A DNA stretch of 64,000 nt from Opitutia bacterium (GTDB lineage: Bacteria > Verrucomicrobiota > Verrucomicrobiia > Opitutales > Opitutaceae): contig CANJCM010000010.1 in the NCBI GenBank assembly GCA_947472765.1, forward strand, positions 1 to 64,000. Reading direction: 5' to 3'. The translations under genes and the position numbers were made by a program. This document shows, piece after piece, positions 34,358 to 43,618 of this stretch. The notes under the pieces are model-generated. The model did not search any database. It saw nothing but the letters and a program-made list of their open reading frames with translations, and was not told the origin of the DNA. Every line of letters starts with the position of its first letter. Position 1 is the stretch's first letter.

Positions 34358-36079
34358 TCACGATTTCCGGCCGGTACGCGAGCGGCTGGATTTTCGAACG
34401 GCGAGTTCGACGCACACCAGCGTCAGCGGCCGGGGGCCGTGGTTGTGCACGGTGATTTCATTCCAGCCGTCATGGATCAGGTGGGTGGGGTAACAAAAAT
34501 TCCCTGCCGCGTTTTCCCGCGTGTGCCGGCGATAAGGTCCGCAGGGAAACAGCAGGTCACGGGTCGGCGTGCCGGCGGTCACTTGAGCGTGGCCGTTGAA
34601 ACTCGTCGTCAACCGGCGACTCAGGGTGGGCCCGCGGCCGATGACCTGCACGACGAGTTCCAGCCGGGCACGGGGCGGCTCCGCGCACATGGGCAGCCGG
34701 AACTTTCGGCTTTCCCCGGCCGGAATCTCCGCGGGAAAAGACATCGGCGCGTCCCACTTTTCGTGGTGGTTTCCCGAGGCGGTGTTGAAGGCGTAGTGCT
34801 TTTCCTTTCCGCGCAGCGTGGAAAGATCGGCGAGTTCGCGGAGAATCTCGTACGCGCCGCGCTGACCCGGCACGCGGACCTGATCCGCGACGAAGAAATT
34901 GAATTGTTCGAGTCCGTCGACGGGCAGGACCAGCTTGCCGGCCGCGTTGCCCCGCAGGAGCGGCGGGCTGGCCGGCAGATAGCGGGTGCCTTCCACGACG
35001 ACTTGCTTCGGACGGCGCCGGGCCGTGGTCGCCGCACTGTCACCCGCGAGCTGGAGTTCCTGATAAGCGGGCTGCTCGACGAGGGCCGGCGCGGTGGCCT
35101 TCAGCCAGTTCGGTGCGCCCTCCATGCCGGCGTAAATTCGAATCTCGGGGCCGAGTTCGCGGCGGAGATCGTCCAGCGGCATCGTCCAGGACGTCTGCCA
35201 GTAATTGCTGAACGAAACGAAATCGATCAGCCGCCGCCGGACGATCGCGCGCAAATCGATCCCGATGCGGCGCAGGTAGTCCAGGTTGCCCGGCACGCGC
35301 AGTCCCAGCGGCAGGGTTCGTCCGCGGCGGCGGGTGAGCGCGCGGAGGTCGGCGATCCAGTCCGTGATCGCATCCGTGTCGCGCTGGCTGGCGGGAGCTT
35401 CGACGCAGAGTGGGTGACGCAGCCAGTCGAGTTCGACGCCATCGTAGTCGTACCCTTCGACACCTTCCCGGATCAGGGCGAACATGTGAGCGCGTACCGG
35501 AGCGCAGGCGTAGTTCAGGCCGAGCCAGGCGTGGTCCTTCCGCCCGCGTGCACCCGGGACCCGGCCGGACAGACGGTAGCGCGCTTCGCGAAAGAGCCGG
35601 CAGTTGACCGGGCTGTCGGGGGCGCCGGAGAAGTGCGTCGCGTTCATCCGGTAGCTCAACCACGGCGTGATCCCATGCCGTCGGCAGGCGTGCGCCGCTT
35701 CCGCCAGCCAGTCCGTGCCCGCCTCCTGCAGATCGAGGTAGCGGTCGAACAATTCCGTCATCACCTCGATGTAGCGTTTCACCTGCGGGCGGGTGAGTGC
35801 GGCGTTGGCCGCCGCGATGCGCGAGATGAAGCGACGGTCCCCGCGCCGGTAGCCCTGGAAGACGTGTTCGAGTCGCGCTGACGGATACCAGGCGACCTGC
35901 GTGTTCGGATTGATCAGCAGCGTGTCGACGCCGCAGGTGGCGAGCTGGGCGACGCAGCGATCGATCGCCTTGGCCGAATAGGGACCGCCCTCTGGCTGCC
36001 ACAACTCGGGATTGTAGAAGAAGAAATTGCAGTCGCCGTTGAACAGATTCCGGGGCGGCGGCCGGGTGACGATCTTCAT
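34358..36079 (-). CDS. Glycoside-hydrolase-like TIM-barrel protein with C-terminal beta domain
   Basis: 573 residues from the ATG at 36079. There is no obvious signal peptide. Residues about 25-330 look like a (beta/alpha)8 barrel: TLLINPNTQVAWYPS, GITPWLSYRMNATHFSG and YDYDGVELDWLRHPLC, the last with the Asp/Glu cluster expected at the catalytic face of clan A-type glycosidases. The C-terminal part is beta-rich (ARLELVVQVIGRGP, EITVHNHGPRPLTLV). I do not recognise the exact family. Its start overlaps the stop of the CBM9-like gene (ATGA), indicating coupled translation and joint action. Confidence 0.6.
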   Translation of the reverse strand: MKIVTRPPPRNLFNGDCNFFFYNPELWQPEGGPYSAKAIDRCVAQLATCGVDTLLINPNTQVAWYPSARLEHVFQGYRRGDRRFISRIAAANAALTRPQVKRYIEVMTELFDRYLDLQEAGTDWLAEAAHACRRHGITPWLSYRMNATHFSGAPDSPVNCRLFREARYRLSGRVPGARGRKDHAWLGLNYACAPVRAHMFALIREGVEGYDYDGVELDWLRHPLCVEAPASQRDTDAITDWIADLRALTRRRGRTLPLGLRVPGNLDYLRRIGIDLRAIVRRRLIDFVSFSNYWQTSWTMPLDDLRRELGPEIRIYAGMEGAPNWLKATAPALVEQPAYQELQLAGDSAATTARRRPKQVVVEGTRYLPASPPLLRGNAAGKLVLPVDGLEQFNFFVADQVRVPGQRGAYEILRELADLSTLRGKEKHYAFNTASGNHHEKWDAPMSFPAEIPAGESRKFRLPMCAEPPRARLELVVQVIGRGPTLSRRLTTSFNGHAQVTAGTPTRDLLFPCGPYRRHTRENAAGNFCYPTHLIHDGWNEITVHNHGPRPLTLVCVELAVRKSSRSRTGRKS

Positions 36080-36735
36080 GCGGGGAGGAGGGTGAGCAGA
36101 TCCCACTCGGCCGGACGGTGAAAGGAGAGCTCCCGCAGCGGCGCTGTTGATGAATTCACCGCGGTGGCGCCGGGGCCACAATCGTAGCGGCATACCGCAG
36201 CGCGCAGGATCGTATCGGGCCCGAGTCGATCCAGGCCCAGCACGCGGGCGGGAACGGACAACCGCGCGGCCCAGTGGTCGCCGCGGACCACGGCGGAGCT
36301 CGTCAGGCCGGCGTCGGGTCCGAGGCTGAAGCGCTCGAGGGGTGCGGCGCCGGCGCGAAGTTCCGCGAGTCCTCCGGCCGGCCACCAGACCTGCAGGCGT
36401 TGGTTTTCCGGCGTGACATGAAACTCGCCGTAGTCGGTGCGGCCATCGACCTGCACGAAGGCCTCGCCAACGTCGCCGAGTTCCCACGTTGGCTCGTTGA
36501 GCCGTCGCGCGCGGTTCCCGGCTGGCACGCCGAGAAAAATCCATTCGAAGACGAGCCCGTCGGCGCGCCAGAAGATCCGCGCCCAGCCCGGCCGGGATTC
36601 ATTGGCGGGGCGCTGCCAGTTCTGCTGCAACGGACGCCACGTCGTTCCCGCAGCCGGCGGAATCGGGAGCGCGCTCTGATCCGGTGGCGCCGGCCGGACC
36701 GGCCACGCTGCGGGCGACGGACCGGCGGAAGTCAT
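36076..36735 (-). CDS. CBM9/DOMON-like carbohydrate-binding protein
   Basis: 219 residues from the ATG at 36735; an earlier ATG at 36774 would overlap the SDR gene. The core WARIFWRADGLVFEWIFLGV and RADGRTDYGEFHVTPENQ-like spacing (LNEPTWELGDVGEAFVQVD, GRTDYGEFHVTPENQRLQVW) fits family 9 carbohydrate-binding or DOMON-like domains, which bind sugar ends or haem. There is no signal peptide, so it is probably cytoplasmic and paired with the following glycosidase-like protein, whose start it overlaps by 4 bp. Confidence 0.6.
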   Translation of the reverse strand: MTSAGPSPAAWPVRPAPPDQSALPIPPAAGTTWRPLQQNWQRPANESRPGWARIFWRADGLVFEWIFLGVPAGNRARRLNEPTWELGDVGEAFVQVDGRTDYGEFHVTPENQRLQVWWPAGGLAELRAGAAPLERFSLGPDAGLTSSAVVRGDHWAARLSVPARVLGLDRLGPDTILRAAVCRYDCGPGATAVNSSTAPLRELSFHRPAEWDLLTLLPA

Positions 36736-36748
36736 CGCGGCCGGCCGA

Positions 36749-37537
36749 CTATTTGGCGGTGTAGCCGCCATCAATCGGCAGGTTCACGCCGGTGATGTAG
36801 GTGGACGCGTCACTCAGCAGGAAGACAACCGCGCCGCCCATTTCGCGAGCCTCACCCATTCGGTTCATCATGGTCATCTTGTTGTAGCGGCCGAGGAAAG
36901 GCTCGGGCTGTGGCTTCTCGGGGTTGAAGATGCCGCCGGGAGAAACCACATTCACGCGGACCTTGCGCGTTCCATAGAGCGAAGCGTAGTGGCGGGTGAG
37001 ATTGATCATGCCGCCCTTGTGGAAGAAGTAGTCCGGAACGGTGCCCATGGTGGTTCCCTCGTAGACCGGCGGATTGCTGCCGATCATGCCCATGATCGAG
37101 GAAATGTTCACGATGCTGCCGCCGGTGGGCTGGGCGGCCATGGCGTTGGCAAACGTGCGCAGGGTGATGAAGAGCCCCGTCGCGTTCACCTGCATGGAGG
37201 CGACCCAGTTCGCCACGTCGTCCTGCTCGTTGCGCATCGGGCGGCTGACGGCGTTGAAGACGATCCCGTCCACTCGTCCATGTCGGGCGAGCACGCGATC
37301 GCGCAAGCCGGTCACCGACGGTTCACTCGTGATGTCGACTTCGTCGATTTCCACCTTGCGACCGGCCGCCTGTTCCCGGTCCGCGAGGGCTTGGAGCGAC
37401 GCCCGATTCCGCGACGCGATTACGAGGGTGGCACCGGCCGAGGCGAGCGACTCGACGAGCGCGCGGCCGAGCAGACCGGTGCCGCCGAATTGAACGATTA
37501 CTTTTCCTTCGAGCGAGAACGGCGTGAGGTTGGGCAT
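36749..37537 (-). CDS. SDR-family dehydrogenase
   Basis: 262 residues. A short-chain dehydrogenase/reductase with a variant cofactor loop GGTGLLGRALVES, active-site S in NISSIMGMIG and Y-x-x-x-K in DYFFHKGGM. The C-terminal INLTRHYASLYGTRKVRVN and GVNLPIDGGYTAK are standard SDR landmarks. The family oxidises sugar or hydroxy-acid carbonyls with NAD(P). In this operon it is the likely sugar or lactone dehydrogenase step ahead of the aldolase. The gap to the HpcH/HpaI gene is 93 bp; the CBM9-like gene follows after 13 bp. Confidence 0.88.
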   Translation of the reverse strand: MPNLTPFSLEGKVIVQFGGTGLLGRALVESLASAGATLVIASRNRASLQALADREQAAGRKVEIDEVDITSEPSVTGLRDRVLARHGRVDGIVFNAVSRPMRNEQDDVANWVASMQVNATGLFITLRTFANAMAAQPTGGSIVNISSIMGMIGSNPPVYEGTTMGTVPDYFFHKGGMINLTRHYASLYGTRKVRVNVVSPGGIFNPEKPQPEPFLGRYNKMTMMNRMGEAREMGGAVVFLLSDASTYITGVNLPIDGGYTAK

Positions 37538-37630
37538 GGCAAGAGAATCAAGGGCGGCGGGATCCGCGGGCGTTCCAGCACGGCCGGCCGGCTCGCGGAG
37601 GGGAGGTGGGTTCGAGCGAGCCGCTCGCGA

Positions 37631-38452
37631 TCAGACGTACGGCGAACGGGCTGGCGGTTTGCTGCCGTCAGGGAGCGCGGCGATGTGATTGTGCACCAAT
37701 TCGAGGCGCTGCTTCACGTAGCTGGCGACCCCGACCACGTCGGCGCCAATGCCGATCAGCCGGTGGCCCTCGGCGGCGAGTTCGGCGAACGGTGCGATCA
37801 AGCCGGCGGTCATGGCGAACTTTCCCGCCTTCACCGCGGCGGCGGCCACGCGTTTGCGGGCGGCGACCACCTCAGGTGCATCGAGCTGGCCGGCTTTGCC
37901 GACGCGATGGCTGAAATCACCCGGTCCGAAAAGGAAACCGTCGAAACCGGGCACGGCCGCGATTTCCTCAACCTGGCTCAACGCCTCGGGGGATTCGATC
38001 TGGAGAATGACAATCCGCTCGGTGTTCGAGTGGTGCAGGTAGTCCGCCAGCGGGGTCAGGCAGAAGTTGCCGTCGATATTGCCGCCGTCGAGGGCGCGCC
38101 GCCCGACCGGATGAAACCGGACCCAGTCGACGATCTGCCGCGCTTCCTGGGCGCTGGCGACGTGCGGCACGATGATGCCGGTGGCACCCGCCTCGAACGG
38201 GCGGATGTAATCGCTGTAGCTGCCGCGGCCGACACGGACCAGCGTGTCGATGTTGTGCACGCGGCCGGCACGAATCTGGTTCTCGAGCCCGACCCAGTCG
38301 TTCGGCACGTGCTCATTGCAGAGCCAGACGGAATCGGCGCCGGCGAGCGCCGCGATCTCGATCACACGGGGATCGGCCAGATTGATCTTGAGCACCGTCG
38401 GAAACTGTCCGGCTCGAATCAGCTGCAGGACACGGCTGGGTCTTAAAGTCAT
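37631..38452 (-). CDS. HpcH/HpaI-family aldolase
   Basis: 273 residues from the ATG at 38452. This (beta/alpha)8 class II pyruvate aldolase has RVGRGSYSDYIRPFEAGATG (substrate loop) and metal ligands E in ILQIESPEALS and D in FLFGPGDFSHRVG. Relatives cleave 2-keto-3-deoxy-acids such as 2-keto-3-deoxy-L-rhamnonate into pyruvate and an aldehyde. The opening VLKINLADPRVIEIAALAG and ICNEHVPNDW-type loop fit this group. Its position between a Gfo/Idh oxidoreductase and an SDR suggests the last step of a non-phosphorylative acid-sugar pathway. Confidence 0.85.
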   Translation of the reverse strand: MTLRPSRVLQLIRAGQFPTVLKINLADPRVIEIAALAGADSVWLCNEHVPNDWVGLENQIRAGRVHNIDTLVRVGRGSYSDYIRPFEAGATGIIVPHVASAQEARQIVDWVRFHPVGRRALDGGNIDGNFCLTPLADYLHHSNTERIVILQIESPEALSQVEEIAAVPGFDGFLFGPGDFSHRVGKAGQLDAPEVVAARKRVAAAAVKAGKFAMTAGLIAPFAELAAEGHRLIGIGADVVGVASYVKQRLELVHNHIAALPDGSKPPARSPYV

Positions 38453-38454
38453 TT

Positions 38455-39426
38455 TCAGAGGAGGTTCTTGATTTCGTCGACGGTGACGCAACGGGAGTTT
38501 TCCTGACGGCTCACGATTCCGGCGATGAGGACGCACATCATCTCGACGGTGTGAGGAAACGGATGCGGCGCGCGACCCGTGCGCACGAACTCAATATAAC
38601 TGAGGAGCTGGTTGCGGAAGGCGGTGTAGGTGTCGGTGAAGCGGAAATGGGACTGACCCTTGGTGCCGCAGACGTGCACCGTGCCGAAAGTCGCACCTCC
38701 ATCGTAGATGATGGGCAGCGTCACCTGCGTGCCGCTTTGGTGGACGAGGTGGGCCACCTCGACGCCGGGACGGCTTTCGAGCCGGACCGAGAGGAAGCCG
38801 GGTCCAAGGAGGACGAACGCGGGCTCCAGCACATGAATGCCGTAGCGTTCCCAGGTCTTCGCGGTGACGAGCGACATCCAGCGGAGATCGCCGAGAGAGC
38901 CGCGGTCGGCGGCGAGCCGCGCCAGTTCGGGAGCGTAGCGCAGTCCGCTCGAGGAGAGAACCTTGGCGCCAGCCCGTTCCCACGCGATGAACTGCTTCAG
39001 CTCCGCGAGGGTGGTCGCCATCGGCTTGTCGACGAACACCGGCAGGCCGGCCTCGATGAAGGGTCGGGCGCGGCGGACGTGGTCGGAGCCGTCGTCGGTC
39101 GCCACCAGCACGGCGTCGACGTGTCCGATGACGTCCTCGGGTCGGGCGACGATATTCGGGATGAGTGAAGCGCGGGCGACGGCCGGGGCCTCCGCGGGAT
39201 TGTCGGTCCAGAGGTGCGTGACCTGGACGCCGGGGACTCTCACCTGCTCATGCGGCTGCGCGCCGAGGTAGTTCGGGATGGCGGCATACGGGCAGCGCGC
39301 CATCTCCGTGCGATCGTAGCCATTGATGATGGCCGACCAGGAGTATGGGTGGCCGTTGCCATCGATCATCCCCAGCATGGCGAGCCGGAGTGGCGTGGTC
39401 GGGGCGGAGGAAGCGGGCTTACTCAT
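38455..39426 (-). CDS. Gfo/Idh/MocA oxidoreductase, subfamily with altered nucleotide loop
   Basis: 323 residues from the ATG at 39426, which overlaps the stop of the previous gene by 8 bp. The family is recognised by VFVDKPMATTLAELKQF (D-K-P in place of the usual E-K-P) and the C-terminal alpha/beta domain. Unlike most members, the N-terminal cofactor loop is AMLGMIDGNGHPYSW rather than a classical G-x-G-x-x-G, so the NAD(P) binding mode is uncertain. Two Gfo/Idh genes in tandem are common in inositol and glycan pathways and in 3-keto-glycoside chemistry. Confidence 0.82.
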   Translation of the reverse strand: MSKPASSAPTTPLRLAMLGMIDGNGHPYSWSAIINGYDRTEMARCPYAAIPNYLGAQPHEQVRVPGVQVTHLWTDNPAEAPAVARASLIPNIVARPEDVIGHVDAVLVATDDGSDHVRRARPFIEAGLPVFVDKPMATTLAELKQFIAWERAGAKVLSSSGLRYAPELARLAADRGSLGDLRWMSLVTAKTWERYGIHVLEPAFVLLGPGFLSVRLESRPGVEVAHLVHQSGTQVTLPIIYDGGATFGTVHVCGTKGQSHFRFTDTYTAFRNQLLSYIEFVRTGRAPHPFPHTVEMMCVLIAGIVSRQENSRCVTVDEIKNLL

Positions 39427-40423
39427 GGATCGAGGCGCACGAAACACGTCGACCCGAGTCGGCGGAGGCGAGCGCGGAAAGATTGAAACGGAGGGTGGCC
39501 GCGGCGGCTTCCAGGGAGCACAAACGCGAGGGCTGACCTGCCAGCAGATCTAGAAACGCATTCGCCTGAAGCGTGAACGGCCCGTCGCGATCGAGCGGTG
39601 GAACCTCATGCCAGGTCCAGCCGGGCGCGCCGAAGGCGAAAGTTCCCCACCGTTGCTGATGCAATTCCACCTTCACGCTGCCGCCGGCGGCGTTGAACTG
39701 GAAGGTGGTTTCGTTGGGCGACTGAAACTGGTTGAGGCTGAAGTTGGAGAGAACCGCCCCGTGCCGCACGGCGGCATGCGCGGTGTCCTCGACCTCCACC
39801 CCCGGCAGCACTTGGTGGGCGCAGTCGCAGAGCACGCTCTCGCTCGCCCCCACCACGCTCTCCACCCAATTCACGGAATGCGTGAGCGCGTCCTGAATCG
39901 CGCCGCCGCCCATTTTGCGGTCCCGATAGTAGGTCTGGGCAAAGGCCGGGCGAAACGTGGGGAAGGATTGACCGCTCACCACCGTGACCTGCCGGACCGG
40001 TCCGAACTCGCCGCGCCGCAGGAACTCACGGGCGGCGCACAGGATTGGATACACGTGGAGGACATAGGCGACCGCGGCGAATCGCCTCAGGCGGTCGCGC
40101 GTCGCAATGAGCTCGGCGACCCCCCCCAGCGATTGCGAAAGGGGCTTCTCAACCAGCACATGCGCACCGGCTTCCATCGCCTGCCGCGCCATCGAGACGT
40201 GAAACGGGGCGGGAGTGCAGACGACCACCGCATCAAACCCCGCCTGGAGCGACTTCTGCCAATCGTCGCTGACCGGGACCGAGTAAGTCGCCGCCATCTT
40301 CTTCAACAGGTCTGGATTGGTGTCGCAGGCAGTGACGCTGGCGCGCCCCGTTTTTATGAAGCACCGCAGGTGGCGTTCGCCAATGCTGCCGCAGCCAATG
40401 ACTAGAAGGTTTAAATCGGGCAT
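39419..40423 (-). CDS. Gfo/Idh/MocA oxidoreductase
   Basis: 334 residues from the ATG at 40423. The N-terminal Rossmann fold has VIGCGSIGERHLRC and the signature EKPLSQSLGG; the C-terminal domain contains the expected GGGAIQDALTHSVNW (D-x-x-x-H). It is the first gene of the leftward operon and starts 104 bp from the divergent GntR gene, with the candidate GntR operator at 40505 between them. Probable NAD(P)-dependent sugar oxidoreductase, possibly acting on C3 of a glycoside as in AFR/3-keto routes. Confidence 0.88.
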   Translation of the reverse strand: MPDLNLLVIGCGSIGERHLRCFIKTGRASVTACDTNPDLLKKMAATYSVPVSDDWQKSLQAGFDAVVVCTPAPFHVSMARQAMEAGAHVLVEKPLSQSLGGVAELIATRDRLRRFAAVAYVLHVYPILCAAREFLRRGEFGPVRQVTVVSGQSFPTFRPAFAQTYYRDRKMGGGAIQDALTHSVNWVESVVGASESVLCDCAHQVLPGVEVEDTAHAAVRHGAVLSNFSLNQFQSPNETTFQFNAAGGSVKVELHQQRWGTFAFGAPGWTWHEVPPLDRDGPFTLQANAFLDLLAGQPSRLCSLEAAAATLRFNLSALASADSGRRVSCASIHE

Positions 40424-40504
40424 ATGCAACGAGCCGCCGGGCTTGATTTTAAGTTGCCCTTCACGCCCGGCCGTGGCAAGGATCGTACAACAAGAGCTGT
40501 TATG

Positions 40505-40519
40505 TATACAAGTGCATCC
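40505..40519. promoter_or_regulatory. Candidate GntR operator, site 1 (GntR/Gfo-Idh divergent region)
   Basis: TATACAAGTGCATCC, one of three near-identical 15-bp palindromic sites (others at 41307 and 59762). It ends 9 bp before the GntR start codon, suggesting autoregulation, and may also control the leftward operon. It is the weakest of the three copies. Confidence 0.6.
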
Positions 40520-40527
40520 TAATTTCT

Positions 40528-41271
40528 ATGAAGAAAGTCAACTCAGATGTCGCTTACGACTATATCCGCAAAAAAATCATCAGTGGAGAATACGCTCCGG
40601 GGAACCCGCTGATGACGGAGTCGCTTTCGAGTGAGATCAAGGTGAGCCGCACGCCGGTCCGGGAGGCGCTCTACAAGCTGAAAGGGGAGGGGCTCGTCAG
40701 CATCAGCCCTCGCTTAGGCGCCAGTGTTAAGAAAATGGATGTCAAGGAATTCAGGGAGACTTGTGAACTTCGATTGGCATTGGAAGGCCACGCTGCCGGA
40801 CTCGCGGCCGTCAATCATAGCCAGGCTGATTTGCGGGAAATTCGCTTCGCCCTGGAGGCGATGCGGGAGCTCACGGAGAGAATCATCGCCGGGAAGGATG
40901 AAACCAACTTCATCGACGATCTCGTTCGCGAGGATGTGCGTTTCCACGTCGGGATCATGACGGCGGCAAACAACGACCTGATGAAACGGGAGATCCTGCG
41001 GCTCAACATGGTTAACCGGCTTATGATTGGACCTTTAAACATCCGGCAGCCGGCGAAGACCAAGGCTGAAACCGACGAGAATCGTCGCCGGGTGCTGGCC
41101 AGCCACGAAGAAATCTATGAAGCTATTGCCCGGGGCGATGCGGGGGCCGCGCGGGAAGCCATGGAGCAGCATATTCAGGATATCGTGGAGAAGACCCTTC
41201 ATCTCATTTCTGGATCCGGTCGAAGCGAAACCCGCCAGCTCAGTGAAGAAGAGCTGGCGTACAGCGGGTAG
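40528..41271 (+). CDS. GntR-family transcriptional regulator, FCD type
   Basis: 247 residues. The winged helix (residues about 8-72, with MTESLSSEIKVSRTPVREAL as recognition region) belongs to the FadR/GntR subfamily. The FCD ligand domain (about 75-225) contains the D/H metal positions in DLVREDVRFHVGIM and ASHEEIYEAI. FCD regulators bind carboxylic or sugar acids, consistent with an acid-sugar locus. It is divergent from the leftward operon, directly upstream of the TonB receptor, and a matching operator motif lies next to its own start, the receptor and the amidohydrolase genes. Confidence 0.92.
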   Translation: MKKVNSDVAYDYIRKKIISGEYAPGNPLMTESLSSEIKVSRTPVREALYKLKGEGLVSISPRLGASVKKMDVKEFRETCELRLALEGHAAGLAAVNHSQADLREIRFALEAMRELTERIIAGKDETNFIDDLVREDVRFHVGIMTAANNDLMKREILRLNMVNRLMIGPLNIRQPAKTKAETDENRRRVLASHEEIYEAIARGDAGAAREAMEQHIQDIVEKTLHLISGSGRSETRQLSEEELAYSG

Positions 41272-41306
41272 GCCTTCGGGAATTGCGTTGACGAAAAACG
41301 CATTGT

Positions 41307-41321
41307 TATACCAGTGTATGC
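41307..41321. promoter_or_regulatory. Candidate GntR operator, site 2 (TonB receptor)
   Basis: TATACCAGTGTATGC, a 15-bp palindromic site 16 bp before the TonB receptor start. TTGACG (41288-41293) lies upstream as a possible -35 element. The three sites share TATAC and TG-AT at fixed spacing. Confidence 0.7.
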
Positions 41322-41337
41322 AATCTTAGCGTCACCT

Positions 41338-43566
41338 ATGACAAATATCACCAAGCCGTCTGCCGCGTCCCGGCGGATGATGTGTATCATCGCGGCGCTC
41401 GCCGCTTCAGTTGTCGGGTCAGCTCAAACTCCCACCCCACCGGCCGCGACTGGGAAGGATGATGTGGTCCAGCTCAACCCCTTCGTTGTCACTTCGGAAA
41501 ACGACACCGGCTATCGCAGTGAGCGAACCCTCGTCGGCAGCCGCACGGCGAAGAGCCTGCTGGATCTCGCCGGGACGGTCTCGATCATCAATGCGCAGCA
41601 AATCGCCGACCTGAATGCCGTTGAAGTCCACGAAGTGCTTCAATTCGGCGTGGCCGGGGTGACGCAGAACCAGACGATCAACGACGACGTCAACATCCGC
41701 GGTTTCCGCACCACCTTCTCGCTGCGTGACGGCGTCACGAAGACGAGCTTCAAGCGCAACCCGATGTTCGACGTCGAGCGCGTCGAAGTCATCAAGGGCC
41801 CGGGCGCGATGCTCCTCGGCAACAACACGTTTCTGGGTGGCGGCGTGAATTTCGTCACGCGCCAGCCCTCCCACCGCAAGGGCGGGGATGTTAATGTGAC
41901 CTTTGGCGACAACAGCTACGTCCGTCTCGCCGCCAACTCCACGGGTCCGCTGATCGACCAGGGCAGTTTCAAGGTCGATTATCGGGTCACGGTCGGCGGT
42001 CTGATGTCCGACAAGGACAAGGCCATCGAGGAAGAGGATCAGAAGTTCATCGGCGCCGCGGTAACCGCCTACTTCGGGGACAACACCCGGGTGATGCTCA
42101 ACGCCTACCGCCTGCAGGATAACGGCTATTTTTACTGGGAGGACTTCCTCGACTATAACACCACCCTGGGTACGGCGGCCAAGCCGATGGACGCTGCCCT
42201 GAACAGCTATTCGACCAAGGGCTTCTCGCCGGGTCGCAGCAAGGACGCCTACTGGAACAACCGGGACACCTTCGTCAACCTGACCTTCCTGACGAAGCTG
42301 ACGGACAATGCGAACCTCCGGCTCGCCTACTTCTTCACCGATCTGGTCGACCGCCGGCGGATCGTGCGCGGCATTACGATCACCGCGAACAACAAGACGC
42401 TCCTTCGCCAGGACATCCCGCTGGCGATCGACAACTACGCCCACAACGTCCAGGCGGACTTCAATCACAAGCTGCAGACCTCTACGTTCACGCTCGACAG
42501 CACCCTCGGCGCGGACGGAAGCACGCAGTACCAGCGCCAGGACCAGTCGGTGAACACCGCCATTCCGAGCCTGGACACGTCCGCCATCAATCTGGACGCG
42601 GACGAGGCGTATTTCTCCGTGCCGCGCGCGGGCGCCGGGCTGGCCCACACCTCCCAGCAGATCAACCGGCCGCAGAGCCTTTCGACCTACTTCCAGGAGA
42701 ATCTCTCCTTTTTCAAGGACCGGCTGATTCTGATCGGCGGCCTCCGCTGGTTCTATCCGTCGGGCACCGACAAGAACAACCTGACCGGGGTGGTCACCGA
42801 TCGCGTGAGCGACCGGCTGAAGACCCACAAGTACGGTGTCGTCGCCAAGCCGATCCCCGGCGTCTCGCTCTACTACACCGATTCCCAAAACGTGTTCTCG
42901 CAGGTGGGCCGCACGGATCGCTTCTCGGGCAACGACCAACTCGGCGCCCCGTTGAGCAACCAGGAAGGCAAGATGGAGGAATATGGCGTGAAGGTTGACT
43001 ACAAGTTCAACCAGGCCTTCTCCGTCTACGGTTCGCTCGCCCATTACGACATGTCGCTCACCCACGTCCGCACCTTCGGTGTTCTTCCGGAAGGCGTTCC
43101 GGCGGGTTCCATCGGTATCGTTGAATCCGCGGCCGACATGGCGCAGGGCTGGGAATTTGAATACGGCCTGCGCTACGGTACGTCCGATGGCGAACTGAAC
43201 CTCATCGGCACGTTTGCGGATGGAGAGTCGCAGATCGCGGCCGACCCGACGCAGATGGCCGCCGACTTCGTGCCGCGCAAGACGAGCCTCATGGCCCGCT
43301 ACGGCTTCAAGTCCGGCCCGCTGAATGGCTTCCACTTCGGCGCGACGTACTTCGACCAGACGAAGAAGCGTAATGCCAACTTCTGGATCGATTTCCCGGC
43401 CACCTACAACGTCTTCGCCGGCTATCATTGGGGCAAGCACTGGAGCGCGCAGCTCAACCTGAACAACGTCACGGACGAGCGCTACATCGTCGCCATCGCG
43501 GCGAACGGCCTCGTGCAGACGGAGGCGGGTTCGGACATGAAGCTCGCCCTCAAGTACACCTGGTAA
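41338..43566 (+). CDS. TonB-dependent outer-membrane receptor
   Basis: 742 residues from the ATG at 41338. A signal peptide (about 1-28) precedes the TonB-box region VVQLNPFVVTSEND, the plug domain (about 50-170; VSIINAQQIADLNAVE, NIRGFRT, VERVEVIKGPGAMLLG) and a 22-strand barrel ending in the aromatic residue W (LKYTW). The LNPFVVT motif is typical of Opitutaceae receptors. It would import an oligomeric or chelated substrate. It sits directly after the GntR gene with an operator in front and a terminator behind (43619-43650), so it may be expressed more strongly than the genes that follow. There is no SusD partner. Confidence 0.92.
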   Translation: MTNITKPSAASRRMMCIIAALAASVVGSAQTPTPPAATGKDDVVQLNPFVVTSENDTGYRSERTLVGSRTAKSLLDLAGTVSIINAQQIADLNAVEVHEVLQFGVAGVTQNQTINDDVNIRGFRTTFSLRDGVTKTSFKRNPMFDVERVEVIKGPGAMLLGNNTFLGGGVNFVTRQPSHRKGGDVNVTFGDNSYVRLAANSTGPLIDQGSFKVDYRVTVGGLMSDKDKAIEEEDQKFIGAAVTAYFGDNTRVMLNAYRLQDNGYFYWEDFLDYNTTLGTAAKPMDAALNSYSTKGFSPGRSKDAYWNNRDTFVNLTFLTKLTDNANLRLAYFFTDLVDRRRIVRGITITANNKTLLRQDIPLAIDNYAHNVQADFNHKLQTSTFTLDSTLGADGSTQYQRQDQSVNTAIPSLDTSAINLDADEAYFSVPRAGAGLAHTSQQINRPQSLSTYFQENLSFFKDRLILIGGLRWFYPSGTDKNNLTGVVTDRVSDRLKTHKYGVVAKPIPGVSLYYTDSQNVFSQVGRTDRFSGNDQLGAPLSNQEGKMEEYGVKVDYKFNQAFSVYGSLAHYDMSLTHVRTFGVLPEGVPAGSIGIVESAADMAQGWEFEYGLRYGTSDGELNLIGTFADGESQIAADPTQMAADFVPRKTSLMARYGFKSGPLNGFHFGATYFDQTKKRNANFWIDFPATYNVFAGYHWGKHWSAQLNLNNVTDERYIVAIAANGLVQTEAGSDMKLALKYTW

Positions 43567-43618
43567 GCTTAAGGTGAGACCGGCCGGTCATGGTGTGCCG
43601 GCCGGTCCCCCCAATCTC

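Noticed and set aside
40505-40519. Whether the weaker first operator copy is chance similarity
   Set aside because: The suspicion was dropped: its position 9 bp before the GntR start, and the shared TATAC and TG-AT spacing with the two stronger sites, make it worth keeping as a candidate, though at lower confidence.
41338-43566. TonB receptor as part of a SusCD pair
   Set aside because: No SusD-like gene follows; the next gene is a propeller protein after a terminator.
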